64,000 bases of DNA, taken from Paulinella micropora. Taxonomy: Eukaryota > Cercozoa > Imbricatea > Euglyphida > Paulinellidae. The notes under the pieces were generated by a model, which searched no databases, was not told where the DNA came from, and saw only the letters and a list, made by a program, of their open reading frames with translations. The position numbers and the translations under genes were made by a program. The stretch spans positions 95,001-159,000 of the forward strand of contig WBZZ01005750.1 in assembly GCA_019918135.1 (NCBI GenBank), in the 5' to 3' direction. This document shows positions 46,987 through 55,959 of this stretch, one piece after another (position 1 is the stretch's first letter; the number at the start of each line of letters is the position of its first letter).

Positions 46987-47449
46987 TCTGGGTGGAGTGG
47001 TCCGGCATTGCCCGTAGTCTCGCGTCCATTTGACTGCGTTGATGGGTGCGGTTTAGTTGATCCCGTGCCCGGGCAATGGTGTTCGTGGCTTCTTTAAGAT
47101 CCTCTTCCTGCTCCCGGGTTAGTGGTTGTATGATTTCCTTTTCTCGATGTGACCATAGCCTCTTGATTGCCCTAGTCCCTGATTGGATGTCCAGGGTTCT
47201 GGCTAGTTGTTCCCATCGTTTCCACGTAAGGATTGGGTTTGGTGGTAGGTCACCTTTTGTTATGAATCCGTGGATTTCCGTGAGGGTTTGTTGAAAGACC
47301 AGTCTTGTGGCGGGAATCTGTGTGGGTCGGCGTCGCTGGTCGCGCTGAGGTGGTGTGGTTGTGGGTTGAAGGGGTGATGTTTGGTCTCCTTGTTGTGGTG
47401 GGTGTGTGTCAGATGCAGCGGCGCGCGCTGCGGCGACTGCTCTGGTCAT
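46778..47449 (-). pseudogene. LINE ORF2 linker frame
   Basis: A 223-codon frame between the USP-like part and the RNase H. The helical segment LTREQEEDLKEATNTIARAR is preceded by ILTWKRWEQLARTLD. No domain is recognised. It overlaps its neighbours in other frames, which marks indels in the decayed ORF2. Confidence 0.4.
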
Positions 47450-49199
47450 CAGCGCCTGTGGGCCTTGTTGGGTTGCTATGCTTGCTTGGACGCTGGTCTC
47501 GAATTTTTTGCCGTTGGAGGGGCGTCCATTTCGAGTGTTTGTCTCGTGGCTCGTTCAATCTCTCGGGGTGATTATCCTGCCGGGGTTCCTGGAGCATGTC
47601 TAGTGTTCTCTTTGTTCTCCAGTTCGGTCGGGTGGGTCGGGATGTTTTAGTAGGAATGGGTTCGTCTGGATCACCTGGTCGGTATTGCTGTTCTAACCTC
47701 ATGCGGGCATTATTGAGTCTACCGCTTATCCAGTCCCCAAGGTTTGTTAGACCGTGGCGACAAAGGATGCCGGACCGAATCTTACTGTTCTCCTTTTCAA
47801 TTGCATCGTAGTGTACGGGCGTGGGGGTCGTGCTATCCGAGGTGGGTTGACGAGTCGCATTGAAGTACGTTTTGTCCATTTGGAGTAACCGTGCCGCGAC
47901 TTCGGCCCATTTCACGGGGGAGATTATAAGATCCTGTTTGTTGGGGTGTATGTCCGTGATCGCCTCTGGGGCGTCAGTAACCTCCAGTTCTAGGACCCCA
48001 TCTTGGGCTCCGATATCTAAATAGATCCACGTAAAGCGCGGGGGGTCTCTGCGTGGTTTTAGAAGTTGTTTGAGTGTGTTGTGGCGGATAACTGGTAGGA
48101 GGACCCGTTGGGGGTTCAGCCACGGTGCTCTTGATGGCGGAAAGTAGCTCTTATCCGGGTGGTATCGTCGATCATGTCGGAGGAGTATATTACACTCTAC
48201 TGGTTGGCAGTTGATAAGGATAGAGTGTGGTTTTCTGTGTCGAATGTGTCCTATAACCTCGTGCAGTTTCAGCGTGTACCAGCATGGGATGAGGCATACG
48301 TGGTCTTGGAACAGGATGGTTTCCATGATGTGGCGTGGACATGGCTTTGTCTGTCCCGGGTGGGAATCCAGGGAGGGGATGATTATCTTGGTACCCATGG
48401 CTGCGGTTAAGAGCGGCATTTCTAAGACCCACTGTGCCGCTGAGGGGGCATCTGGGTGTGGTATGTGCTCCATGGTGGGGCTTTGGGGTCTGGGACGGTG
48501 ATGGGGAGTTTCGGATTGGGGAGGACTTTCGGCCCCTGTGGGGTGGGATCTATGTTGGCGGCTATGCATGCAAGGCCTAGTTGGCGTTGGGTCCCGTGCT
48601 GGCGGTGATGCCAGTGTTTGGATTTCTCGTTTCAGGGCGAGGCGGTGGTGCCAGTGTTTGGGATCTCTTTTACGTATTGGGTGGGCGTCGCAGAGGTCTT
48701 GATGTGGTAGTGGGTCGGTTGGGTTGGCAGCGGCGATGGGGGGCTGAGGCGCCATGGTGGGTTTGGATGGCTTAATCTGATTGTATACCAGTACTGTTCC
48801 ATGTTTTCCTATGAATCCCCATCCCTGATTAGGAGGGAGGATAGACAGTTTGGTATCGTCAAGGCATATCCATGTCCCGTTGGGTTGGGGGGTCAGGAAT
48901 ACAAGGTGGGGGAGCTCCTGGTCTGGGGCGCTCCGTCTGCAAATAGCTCCGTCTAGTGTATATCCGTGCTGACCCTTACCTCCCCAGCTATCAGGCTTGA
49001 CCCAGAGTTTTTCCGGGATCGTCAAGCGAGGCGGGGGCAGATCTTTTATAACCTTGTCGCGCTGTGGTAAGGGATGTTGGCCTGGGTTGGTGTGTGTGAT
49101 GGCGAACCAAAGGGTCAAGGGTCTGTTCATTAGGGACTGTTCTGTCTCAAGGGTGTGGCTGCAGCGGAGCACTTGCGGTCGTCCTGGCGTCTGCGCCAA
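47409..49199 (-). CDS. LINE USP-like peptidase, His-box part, and linker
   Basis: 596 codons. Near the start, HGYTLDGAICRRSAPDQELP and HLVFL, then GTWICLDDTKLSILPP and HGTVLVYNQ match the C-terminal box of ubiquitin-specific proteases (Tyr-x-Leu, catalytic His, then W..xDD). The rest is a long linker with a compact region (FTWIYLDIGAQDGVLELEV and WAEVAARLLQMDKTYFN) and basic Pro-rich sequence. Ubiquitin-like proteases (OTU) are known in some algal LINEs such as Dualen; a USP-type one is unusual. The Cys box lies in the preceding frame. Confidence 0.55.
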   Translation of the reverse strand: MAQTPGRPQVLRCSHTLETEQSLMNRPLTLWFAITHTNPGQHPLPQRDKVIKDLPPPRLTIPEKLWVKPDSWGGKGQHGYTLDGAICRRSAPDQELPHLVFLTPQPNGTWICLDDTKLSILPPNQGWGFIGKHGTVLVYNQIKPSKPTMAPQPPIAAANPTDPLPHQDLCDAHPIRKRDPKHWHHRLALKREIQTLASPPARDPTPTRPCMHSRQHRSHPTGAESPPQSETPHHRPRPQSPTMEHIPHPDAPSAAQWVLEMPLLTAAMGTKIIIPSLDSHPGQTKPCPRHIMETILFQDHVCLIPCWYTLKLHEVIGHIRHRKPHSILINCQPVECNILLRHDRRYHPDKSYFPPSRAPWLNPQRVLLPVIRHNTLKQLLKPRRDPPRFTWIYLDIGAQDGVLELEVTDAPEAITDIHPNKQDLIISPVKWAEVAARLLQMDKTYFNATRQPTSDSTTPTPVHYDAIEKENSKIRSGILCRHGLTNLGDWISGRLNNARMRLEQQYRPGDPDEPIPTKTSRPTRPNWRTKRTLDMLQEPRQDNHPERLNEPRDKHSKWTPLQRQKIRDQRPSKHSNPTRPTGADDQSSRRSARRCI

Positions 49200-50139
49200 T
49201 GTTGCAGGAGGGATTCCAGGGAGAGTTGAGATCCTGGGAGGGGCCTGTCCTGGGGAGTATGCAATTCAATGATGGAATCAATGCGTTCGCTGGATGTTGA
49301 TCCACCGCAAGCGTAGCATTGGCTGCTGGAGGTGATTGACATTGCCATTTTGAGATTATGTTGCTCCCATCCTGGTCTTCGATCATTCGAAGGAGAGCGT
49401 GGATACCTTTTATGGCCTTATGGATGGTTCCTGGATGGCCTGGTTTGAAGGTGGGGTGCAGGTGTGACAGGGCTGTTGCATCCCCAAGCCACGGTACTCT
49501 TAGGGGGGCCCAGGTGCCCATCCCTCTCTTGGGGGTCAGGGTTGTCAGAGTATTACTGATGAGATGGAGGGTGTGTTGAGGTGAGCCCGATTGAGGCAGT
49601 CTCTGTCGCCGCGTCCATGCTTGTACAGTTTGTGGTAAGTCCCGTGTTGATGCTAATGCTTGCATGGTGGTAATGATCCAGCACATGGTTCCAGGGTTAT
49701 GGATTCCTCGGCGGTTGCACGTGTTCCCTGTGGGGAATGGCTCCTTGGACGGCTGGGTAGTGGCAGTGGACTTTCTCTTTCCCCCTACCTGCGTGTGGAT
49801 ATCGACATGGGGTTCCCGGGGCGGCTGTTGGCGTTTAGGCCCAAGGGGCTTTCCTCCCTTCCCTGGGGGTTGTCGATGGGAAGGCGTGGGCAAACTCATA
49901 GTCCGCTGGGGCTCATGGTCTCTGGCTGCTGGAGTAAACTCACTGCTAATGTGTATCTTCCGCCGCCGGACTGTGACGATTCGCGGAGGCGGATGAAGTG
50001 TCGCTTGGAGCACTTCTGCGTTTTGGTCTTTCCCGTCGCGTTTTGGCGAGCCTTCATCTCCTTCTGCGGTTGAGTCTGTCTCGTCCTGGGCTCCTAAGGC
50101 GGCCTCGGATTGGTTTTCCTCCCCCTCCGATTGGTCCAC
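49147..50139 (-). CDS. LINE USP-like peptidase, Cys-box part
   Basis: 330 codons. After a charged, Pro-rich start, GIHNPGTMCWIITTMQALAS (about residues 140-160) matches the USP Cys box (GLxNxGNTCxxNSxLQxL) with the catalytic Cys and following Trp. PWLGDATALSHLHP and ALIPSLNCILP follow. The frame ends near the start of the His-box frame. If the family assignment is right, the intact element carried a papain-fold deubiquitinase upstream of its polymerase. Confidence 0.55.
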   Translation of the reverse strand: MDQSEGEENQSEAALGAQDETDSTAEGDEGSPKRDGKDQNAEVLQATLHPPPRIVTVRRRKIHISSEFTPAARDHEPQRTMSLPTPSHRQPPGKGGKPLGPKRQQPPREPHVDIHTQVGGKRKSTATTQPSKEPFPTGNTCNRRGIHNPGTMCWIITTMQALASTRDLPQTVQAWTRRQRLPQSGSPQHTLHLISNTLTTLTPKRGMGTWAPLRVPWLGDATALSHLHPTFKPGHPGTIHKAIKGIHALLRMIEDQDGSNIISKWQCQSPPAANATLAVDQHPANALIPSLNCILPRTGPSQDLNSPWNPSCNIGADARTTASAPLQPHP

Positions 50140-50191
50140 CCCTTCCGATGCGTCTTGATTTTCCTCCCTTTCCGATTCGGATTGGTTGTCA

Positions 50192-50929
50192 TCACCTTTC
50201 TCCTCTGATTGGTTTTTCTCCTCTTCCGATTCGTCCGCGTCTTCGGATGAGCTGGACGACGAGGTCGAGTCTGATGGGTCCTCGAGTGGACTTCGCTGTG
50301 TAGTGAATGAGACCCGTTTGACCGGAGGTCCCTGTTTTGTGGAGTGGGGCTGGTGCCTGGCGGTGGGTCTTCAGTTGGGTAGCTGGTTCAGATTTTACCA
50401 CGGCCTTGGGCGGGGGTCCCTTCTTAGTGTTCGAAGGAGCCTTGGACTTCGCTGTTCTCGGAGTCTGTGTCGGCTTTTGTGGTTTGGCCGCTGTGAGCGC
50501 TATCTGTCTTGGGGGTGCCTGTGGGTTCTTCTGTTTCCCCTGTTGGAGTGTCAGTGAAGCGGGGGATGGTGTAGGATGCGGTGGTTGTTTCGGTTTAGTT
50601 GGTGGGGGTTGCTCCCCTTTCGCCGGGCCTGTGGTTGGGGGTACCTCCACTGCGTGGGTGAGCTTGGCACGTTTAGCTTTCATCTTCATGCGTTGCCGGT
50701 ACCGCTTCATGGCTCGTTTAGTGTGTTGGACAGGTATGGGTGTGACCGGGTTGGAAGCTTGTCGTGGAGCAGGTGGACGCTGTATAGGTGGTGGGGCCTC
50801 TTGCAAGGCCGGGATAGTCGTGGTTGTGGGAGGGACGGTCAGCGCCGCCCAGATACTCTTGGCCGCCCATTGTAGGTGTAGTGGTGGCGTGGGCGGCCAT
50901 TGTGCACCGGGGAGGTTGTCCGGAAGCAC
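50192..50929 (-). pseudogene. LINE proline/lysine-rich frame
   Basis: 245 codons rich in Pro, Lys, Thr and Ala (KQPPHPTPSPASLTLQQGKQ). A tract repeating an Asp/Ser/Glu-rich pattern lies downstream at about 50050-50280. It is probably a disordered segment between ORF1 and the USP-like part. No domain recognised. Confidence 0.35.
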
Positions 50930-51060
50930 CAGGAGGGTTTTCCAATCTTGCTAGGTCGCCCAGATGTCCCGATCCCACGATGGGGTGCCTACAGTGTTGG
51001 CCTTGGCAGATGCCGCTGCTATGGTTTTAATTTGGGAAATCTGGTCATATCCCAGTTGGA

Positions 51061-52566
51061 TCAAGGGGTTTTGGAGAAGTGTGCTGATGGTGAATTTGCC
51101 CAGGAGCTGCTGGACGGGGAGCGATGGTCGGGGGAGATCGGTTTGCGACAGGGGGTGTGGGGTCTCCCCGGATCCGAATATAAAATGATCCGGGGCTGGC
51201 ATCCCCTGAGGGAGTAGCGTAGAGGGGTGGGGTGAGGATGAGGTGAGCGGTGATGGAAGGAGGTCTTATTAGCTCTCCTAATGATCGCCTGCTTCTTTTT
51301 CGGTGGCGGTTTGCAAGGGTTTGGATCCTCCCTCCCTGTCCTCATGGTGGATAAAGTCAGCATGCCTGCACGATTCCGTGCTGGCTGTGGTCGTTCGTTG
51401 TTCAGGGCATCCTGGGGTTCGGTCCGAGCAGAAGGGGAGATCTTTCCGGTCTCTCCTGGCATTCCAGTGATGGGAAGGATCCCTCGAGCGGGGCCTGCGG
51501 ATGTGGTAGTCAAGGCTCCCTGTCTCAATGTATCTGAGCGTTTCCTATCAGTATCCCCGGCGTGCCCACCCGTCGTCAACTGGCATGCTGGGCGGTCTGT
51601 GGGAGGGCGGGTTCCCTGTGCAGTTGGGTTTTGGGGGGTATTAGGTGTCGCCCGGTCCCTGGGTTGTATCCATGCTTGGTAACCGCTTGGGGAGGAAAGG
51701 AAGGTTTTGACGTGCAATTCGATGGTGTCCTCTTCCGTGCCGGCTGTGTGGTTGAGCGGACCTGCTACGACGCCTAGCTCTACCTTCTTGTGAATGACTT
51801 CAGCTGTGCCGAGCGCAGATATCCAGTCCTTGACTTCCTGCTGTATAGGCAGGGTGGGTCCCTGTAACTGGTATGTGTTCGGGTGGAGCCAAATTATGAG
51901 GGGGTTGTTCCTGCTCGGCACGGACCTGAGGCTGGGTGTCTGACCAAATGTGGTTCCTACTAGCTCTCGTTTGAGGGTCTTGGAGAGGATGAGCAGGGTC
52001 CATTGCCTCCTGGGGCTTGTAAGGAGCAAGGGGGTCAGCACGTGCTTGTAGTATGATCGTTGTCTCAGAAACCTCGTGATCTGTCTACTTATGTCTTGGG
52101 GGCCCGGAGGTGAGAGGATATGATTAGTAAGTAGGCATTGGCGGTGCTCCCCGAAGTCTGCCCTGAGTTTTAGGATCTGTGTGATCTTGCTTCCGATCTC
52201 CGGGATGGGGTTATAGGTGCGGCCGGGAGGGGGAGCGTGTTGGGGAGGTGGGTGACTTGTCCCTGATCCCAGTGGGTTTTTTGAATCTTCCTGGGACATC
52301 TTGGTTTCTCCCGTGTCTCGTTGAGTTCTGGTTAATGTCAGGCGGATCGGAGGTTGTTTATCCCGAGGGGCTCCTGCCGATGAAGTAGCATCAGGATGGG
52401 GTGGGCGTTCGTCCCCTTGGTCGCCGAGGGGGGATGAGGTATTCTGGGTTTGGTGTGTCGGTGTTATTTGGGTCCCTGGCCGTGTAGGGGGGGAGGACCC
52501 GCCCCCATTGCCCTGGTCCACTTGTGAGGTTGTCGATATCGGTAGAGGGGGGGCCTGGTTGCTCAT
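51061..52566 (-). CDS. LINE ORF1-like protein
   Basis: 501 codons. A Pro/Ser/Thr-rich N-terminus is followed by a compact central region (SKITQILKLRADFGEHRQCL, QITRFLRQRSYYKHVLTPLL and PLIIWLHPNTYQLQGPTLPI). The C-terminus is low complexity. No RRM or zinc finger is recognised. It is the likely nucleic-acid-binding ORF1 of the element, by position only. A start is uncertain. Confidence 0.45.
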   Translation of the reverse strand: MSNQAPPLPISTTSQVDQGNGGGSSPPTRPGTQITPTHQTQNTSSPLGDQGDERPPHPDATSSAGAPRDKQPPIRLTLTRTQRDTGETKMSQEDSKNPLGSGTSHPPPQHAPPPGRTYNPIPEIGSKITQILKLRADFGEHRQCLLTNHILSPPGPQDISRQITRFLRQRSYYKHVLTPLLLTSPRRQWTLLILSKTLKRELVGTTFGQTPSLRSVPSRNNPLIIWLHPNTYQLQGPTLPIQQEVKDWISALGTAEVIHKKVELGVVAGPLNHTAGTEEDTIELHVKTFLSSPSGYQAWIQPRDRATPNTPQNPTAQGTRPPTDRPACQLTTGGHAGDTDRKRSDTLRQGALTTTSAGPARGILPITGMPGETGKISPSARTEPQDALNNERPQPARNRAGMLTLSTMRTGREDPNPCKPPPKKKQAIIRRANKTSFHHRSPHPHPTPLRYSLRGCQPRIILYSDPGRPHTPCRKPISPDHRSPSSSSWANSPSAHFSKTP

Positions 52567-52679
52567 TCCTGGGGGGGGTGTCCACTGAGGCCCTTGTCTG
52601 TTGCTCTTTGCACTTGTCTGGTGTGGGGGTTGTGGGGGGCGGCGGAGTGTTCCGGGATTGCTGACGTTTTTCCTCCTGC

Positions 52680-53228
52680 TCAGGCGCCAGCCCTCAGCTT
52701 CGCCGTTGATGAGATGTTCAAGATCGATCTCGTCGTCCGAGTCAGCTCTCGCTGTCGGCGGAGACTTGCTGCGGCTTTTGCGAGTGACTCCCTCGAAGAT
52801 ATGCGGGGCCGATGGCTGAGGCGGAGAGGTGGGTGGGTGGATGGTGGTGTGGCTGGGGCCTCGATGCCCTTGGCCGGCGGAATTTCCGGTTGAGGTAGGT
52901 TCTGGTTTTGAGACGTTGTTGGTTCCTTCAGAGAAGCTGTGGCCTCCGGTATTTCCGGTGGAGAGGGGTCATTTCCCTTGGTCGTTGCCGGATCTGGTCG
53001 AGGGTTTGGAGCTGCTTGGGGTTGTTTGCCTAGGTCCGGGTGCATGGGGACTTTGGGGAATGGTTTGGGTCCCTGGCGGATGACCAGGCGGCCTCCTTGT
53101 ACTGCGGGGTCAGGTACTTCCCCAACCCGGCTACACCGCACCGCCCCCTTTCTTGAGTAAAAAGTAACCCAATATGTGGGGTAGTCATCTGATGGATCTT
53201 CTGGGCGGTATTCGGGGTACGTGGGCAA
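52680..53228 (-). pseudogene. LINE 5' proline-rich frame
   Basis: 182 codons. The compact start PTYWVTFYSRKGAVRCSRVG is followed by Pro/Ala/Thr-rich sequence and a basic end (RHLSHRP-like and SLAKAAASLRRQRELTRTTR). It belongs to the 5' part of the LINE and is separated from neighbours by frame changes. Confidence 0.35.
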
Positions 53229-53454
53229 TCTGTGTAATCATACCACAGTGCCAGAACCCCTGATTCAGCCATTGGAAATCACCTCGGTAGTCGAATCCTA
53301 TGGGTGGTCGATCGGGTGTCCGGCGTTGGGCTACTACTCTTCGGTATTCTGGCGCGACTTGGTCGATGCTTCCTCCTAAGATTTTCCGTTCCATAGCGGA
53401 GACATGGTCAAGGAATCCATTTGTCCACTGGGGGTCGATGAGGAGGAACCATCC

Positions 53455-54001
53455 TTATCGGGCAGTCTTGATCGATGCGATGTGGTATCTAGGGTATGTC
53501 CCTGGACATTCCTCCCTGGTCTGGGTCCTGTGAAAGAGGCGCAGGTTGGCGGCTTGTTGTGCTGCCGATCGCGTACTTGGTCCCCAGAACATGCCGTCTT
53601 TCGTCGTGGTAAGGACTTGTTGGCGGATCTTTGCTTGGTTGAAGAGTATGGCAGTCGGAGCTGCCCATTTTGAGTCCGGGGGGCATATCATACTAGTACT
53701 GAGGTCTGCGTGAATGGGGACCTCTGGGCGGTATAGTAGGACACAGAAATGGTGTCTGTCGGATTGTTTGAACCGTGTCGACTGTACTATTTCCTGAAAA
53801 ATCATAGTACTGTGTATGCCCCGAAGATGCATGAGGGTGTTCGTCATGATGGCCTGCCGTACCTCTTCGTCCCGCTGGATCAAGGCGATAGTTCGGGGGT
53901 GCCATGGGGGTGTTAGGGGTTTTCCCTCGTCGATGTGGTCGGTCTGCGCGACTGTCAGAATCCTACCGTTCTGCGGGGTGTGGAGGCCAATGTATTCCAG
54001 A
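53455..54001 (-). pseudogene. LINE 5' end frame fused to PLV-1 sequence
   Basis: The open frame runs from PLV-1 DNA (54002-54120) straight into the LINE, so its first 30 codons are viral and the rest, with HPRTIALIQRDEEVRQAIM and HHFCVLLYRPEVPIHADL, is LINE. This marks the LINE 5' junction at 54001/54002. The chimeric frame is probably accidental. Confidence 0.6.
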
Positions 54002-54707
54002 GTCCACAACCCTTTGTTTCTTACGACGCTTTTCTTTTTTCCGCCCGCCATTGTGTTTGAGTTTCTTGTTATTTTTCCGACTGTTGGAATGACTTCAACC
54101 CTTGTTGTTTTCACGACCATTATAATATACAGAAAAAAATAATTAATAATAAATTCATAAAAATCGTTTATTAAAATTTTGCCTTAGTTCATCAGAAACC
54201 GCATCCACATACAAAAAGTTAAATCTCTCTTTCGTCGCCTCGTGGTATTTTTCAATGAAGTATTCAAGGTCGTAGCCTAGGTCCAGATGCTTATACACTA
54301 GTTCTATTTTATCTACACTCTGTCCAGGAAAAATAAGGAGGTAGTCCAGCTGTTTAATTGCCTCAGGCCGTAAGTCGTTTAGATACTGCGAGCTCATAAT
54401 CACTTTTGACTTGTAGTGTCTATTTTTTTCAACAGGTCGCTCACGGACTTATCTCTTAATCCGCTACCCAAATCATCTAACACGAACACGACTTCTGGTG
54501 TAATGTATTTGCTCGGCCTCGGGGGTTTTTCGCCTCCATCCTGCTTCTTCTTTTCTTCTTTTCCAAAATAAAGAAACTTCGGCTTCGGTTCCTCCCGCAG
54601 TTCCTGTACAATCTCGCCTTCTTCTTGCTCCTCGTCTGGCTTATTGAGCTTGTCTAATTCGTAATCAATCACACTGTATCAGTCCGTTTTCAAATATGTA
54701 TATATAG
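54002..54707. repeat. ~705-bp duplicated PLV-1 segment, right copy
   Basis: Matches 19784-20488 in direct orientation with scattered substitutions and small indels. The PLV-1 right arm continues from here without a gap relative to PLV-2 gene order. Confidence 0.7.
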
Positions 54708-54978
54708 CCATCGGGTTTCCCTTCTTCTTGAAGTGCTTAACCATTTCTTTGTAAATGTGGTCCTTGTGTATCGTGCTGGCTATAATAACAATGCGGGTCT
54801 TTTTGTCAGTCGTTCGTTTCAAGATTTCAAACAGTGCGGTCGTCTTGCCACTCTTATTGCGAGCGAGAAGAAAAATATTAGCAAAAGCCTCATCAAATTA
54901 CTTATGTCCTTTTGCCAACTTGTCTCCATCTCCGTTTTGCTTAACTGGTCTAACTCGTATATCATTAATTTTTTCCAT
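54155..54978 (-). pseudogene. PLV-1 packaging ATPase, right copy (fossil)
   Basis: Covers the full family length, with the A32-like features seen in PLV-2 (EVVFVLDDLGSGLRDK Walker B; the SQYLNDLRPEAIKQLD segment). Broken, with a few breaks. Its start lies next to the small conserved gene, as in PLV-2. Confidence 0.75.
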
Positions 54979-54994
54979 CGATATATATTTATAT

Positions 54995-55365
54995 TGAGCC
55001 AAAAATTCTAAGCATATAACAATTCTTCCGCCGAGTGCTTCAGTCTCTATATTACCATTGTCCGTTTTAAGCACTCTAAATGTGTATTGCCCGTCGGTCC
55101 ATCCTACTATCCCTAAGTTGTAGCTGAGATTAGAAATGTTTGCGACATTGCTGTCTGCGAATGTGCCAATAATCCCGATGCGGTCCATATGAAGGATTTT
55201 TGTTTTCGTTTCAGTCATATCATTCATATAGTGGATAAACTTAACATTCATTCTAGTCGGTGTAAAGTTCATTCGAATGTTTTTGTCAAATATCTTGCTA
55301 CCATTAACCCCGCCTGGAAAATCATTACTCAGAAAAATAATCTTTTGGTATTTATAGTCCGTCAT
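54995..55365 (-). CDS. PLV-1 small conserved protein
   Basis: Starts MTDYKYQKIIFLSNDF and matches the 120-residue PLV-2 protein at 34538-34900 over its length (IRMNFTPTRMNVKFIHYMND, MDRIGIIGTFAD). The Met at 55365 is chosen by that match. Function unknown, perhaps a small virion part. Confidence 0.55.
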
Positions 55366-55612
55366 GATGCCCTCTATATTACTGCTCATAAACTTTTTAT
55401 TAATTAATATTTCTGCTAGGACTGCTTGTGATTTTTATTCACGAGTCAGTGAGAAAAAAAATGAAAGCTGTGTGTGGTGTATAAAGCAAGGATGTGTGTA
55501 TAAGCCGATTAGTGATTGGTGTGTTAGTTTTGATGAAGCTAAACCTCTAATATGTTCAAATGATGCTTCGTGGTATAAAATCTATTCGTTTGAGTGTTCA
55601 CTTCTTACTTGA
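55364..55612 (+). CDS. PLV-1 small secreted cysteine-rich protein (PSI-like)
   Basis: 82 residues with a signal peptide (MPSILLLINFLLINISARTA) and the same cysteine spacing as the PLV-2 protein (SCVWC, GCVYK, DWCVS, LIC, ECSLL). Its first ATG overlaps the ATG of the divergent gene on the other strand. It is open from start to stop, and the conserved cysteines in both PLVs argue for a real secreted product. Confidence 0.6.
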   Translation: MMPSILLLINFLLINISARTACDFYSRVSEKKNESCVWCIKQGCVYKPISDWCVSFDEAKPLICSNDASWYKIYSFECSLLT

Positions 55613-55959
55613 AGAAGGCGATGGAAGGCATATGCCAATCAATAGTGTTAAAATACCTACATAAGTGTTAGCAACCTCACATGGCAAGTTCTTTTCAGAT
55701 AGCCTCACGATACAAAGGGTTATAATGGCGATAATGATAGCCATTTGAAACATATACTTAATAAGTCTACTATCAGTTGGTCTGTCTTTTATACAACAAC
55801 AATTCCAGTTATCTTCTAATTCGTGCTCTATTTTTTTTCCTCATTCTTTAATTCTACTTCAATAACACGAGGCTTTAATTCAGGAGTTAGTTCGCCATCC
55901 AATGTATTATCCATGATAGGCGGCGGTCTGTGAAGTCTAGTTGTATTATTGTTGGACAT
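55598..55959 (-). pseudogene. PLV-1 two-segment membrane protein, fossil
   Basis: Starts MSNNNTTRLHRPPPIMDN and ends PSPSSSKK like the PLV-2 gene at 35136-35477, with the two hydrophobic segments recognisable. It overlaps its neighbours at both ends as in PLV-2. Broken. Confidence 0.5.

Larger units (their letters stand above)
20489..54001 (-). mobile_element. Decayed ~13-kb LINE (non-LTR retrotransposon), interrupted by PLV-2
   Basis: Read on the minus strand, the 5' end is at 54001 and the 3' end at 20489, with PLV-2 (21390-41883) inserted near the 3' end. The parts from 5' to 3' are proline-rich ORF1-like frames, a USP-like peptidase, RNase H, reverse transcriptase, a Cys/His segment, a PD-(D/E)XK-like endonuclease and a long untranslated tail with two AAT arrays. 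The GC content is much higher than in the PLVs. Many frameshifts separate the frames, so it is dead as it stands. RNase H before the reverse transcriptase and a deubiquitinase-like domain are unlike common LINE clades. Assigning 20489-21389 as its 3' end rests on the nesting argument. Confidence 0.75.

Noticed and set aside
46199-50954. Long plus-strand frames opposite the LINE (for example 46199-46711, 50337-50954)
   Set aside because: GC-rich antisense shadows with Trp/Gly/Cys-rich composition; the minus strand carries the recognisable RT, RNase H and USP-like motifs.
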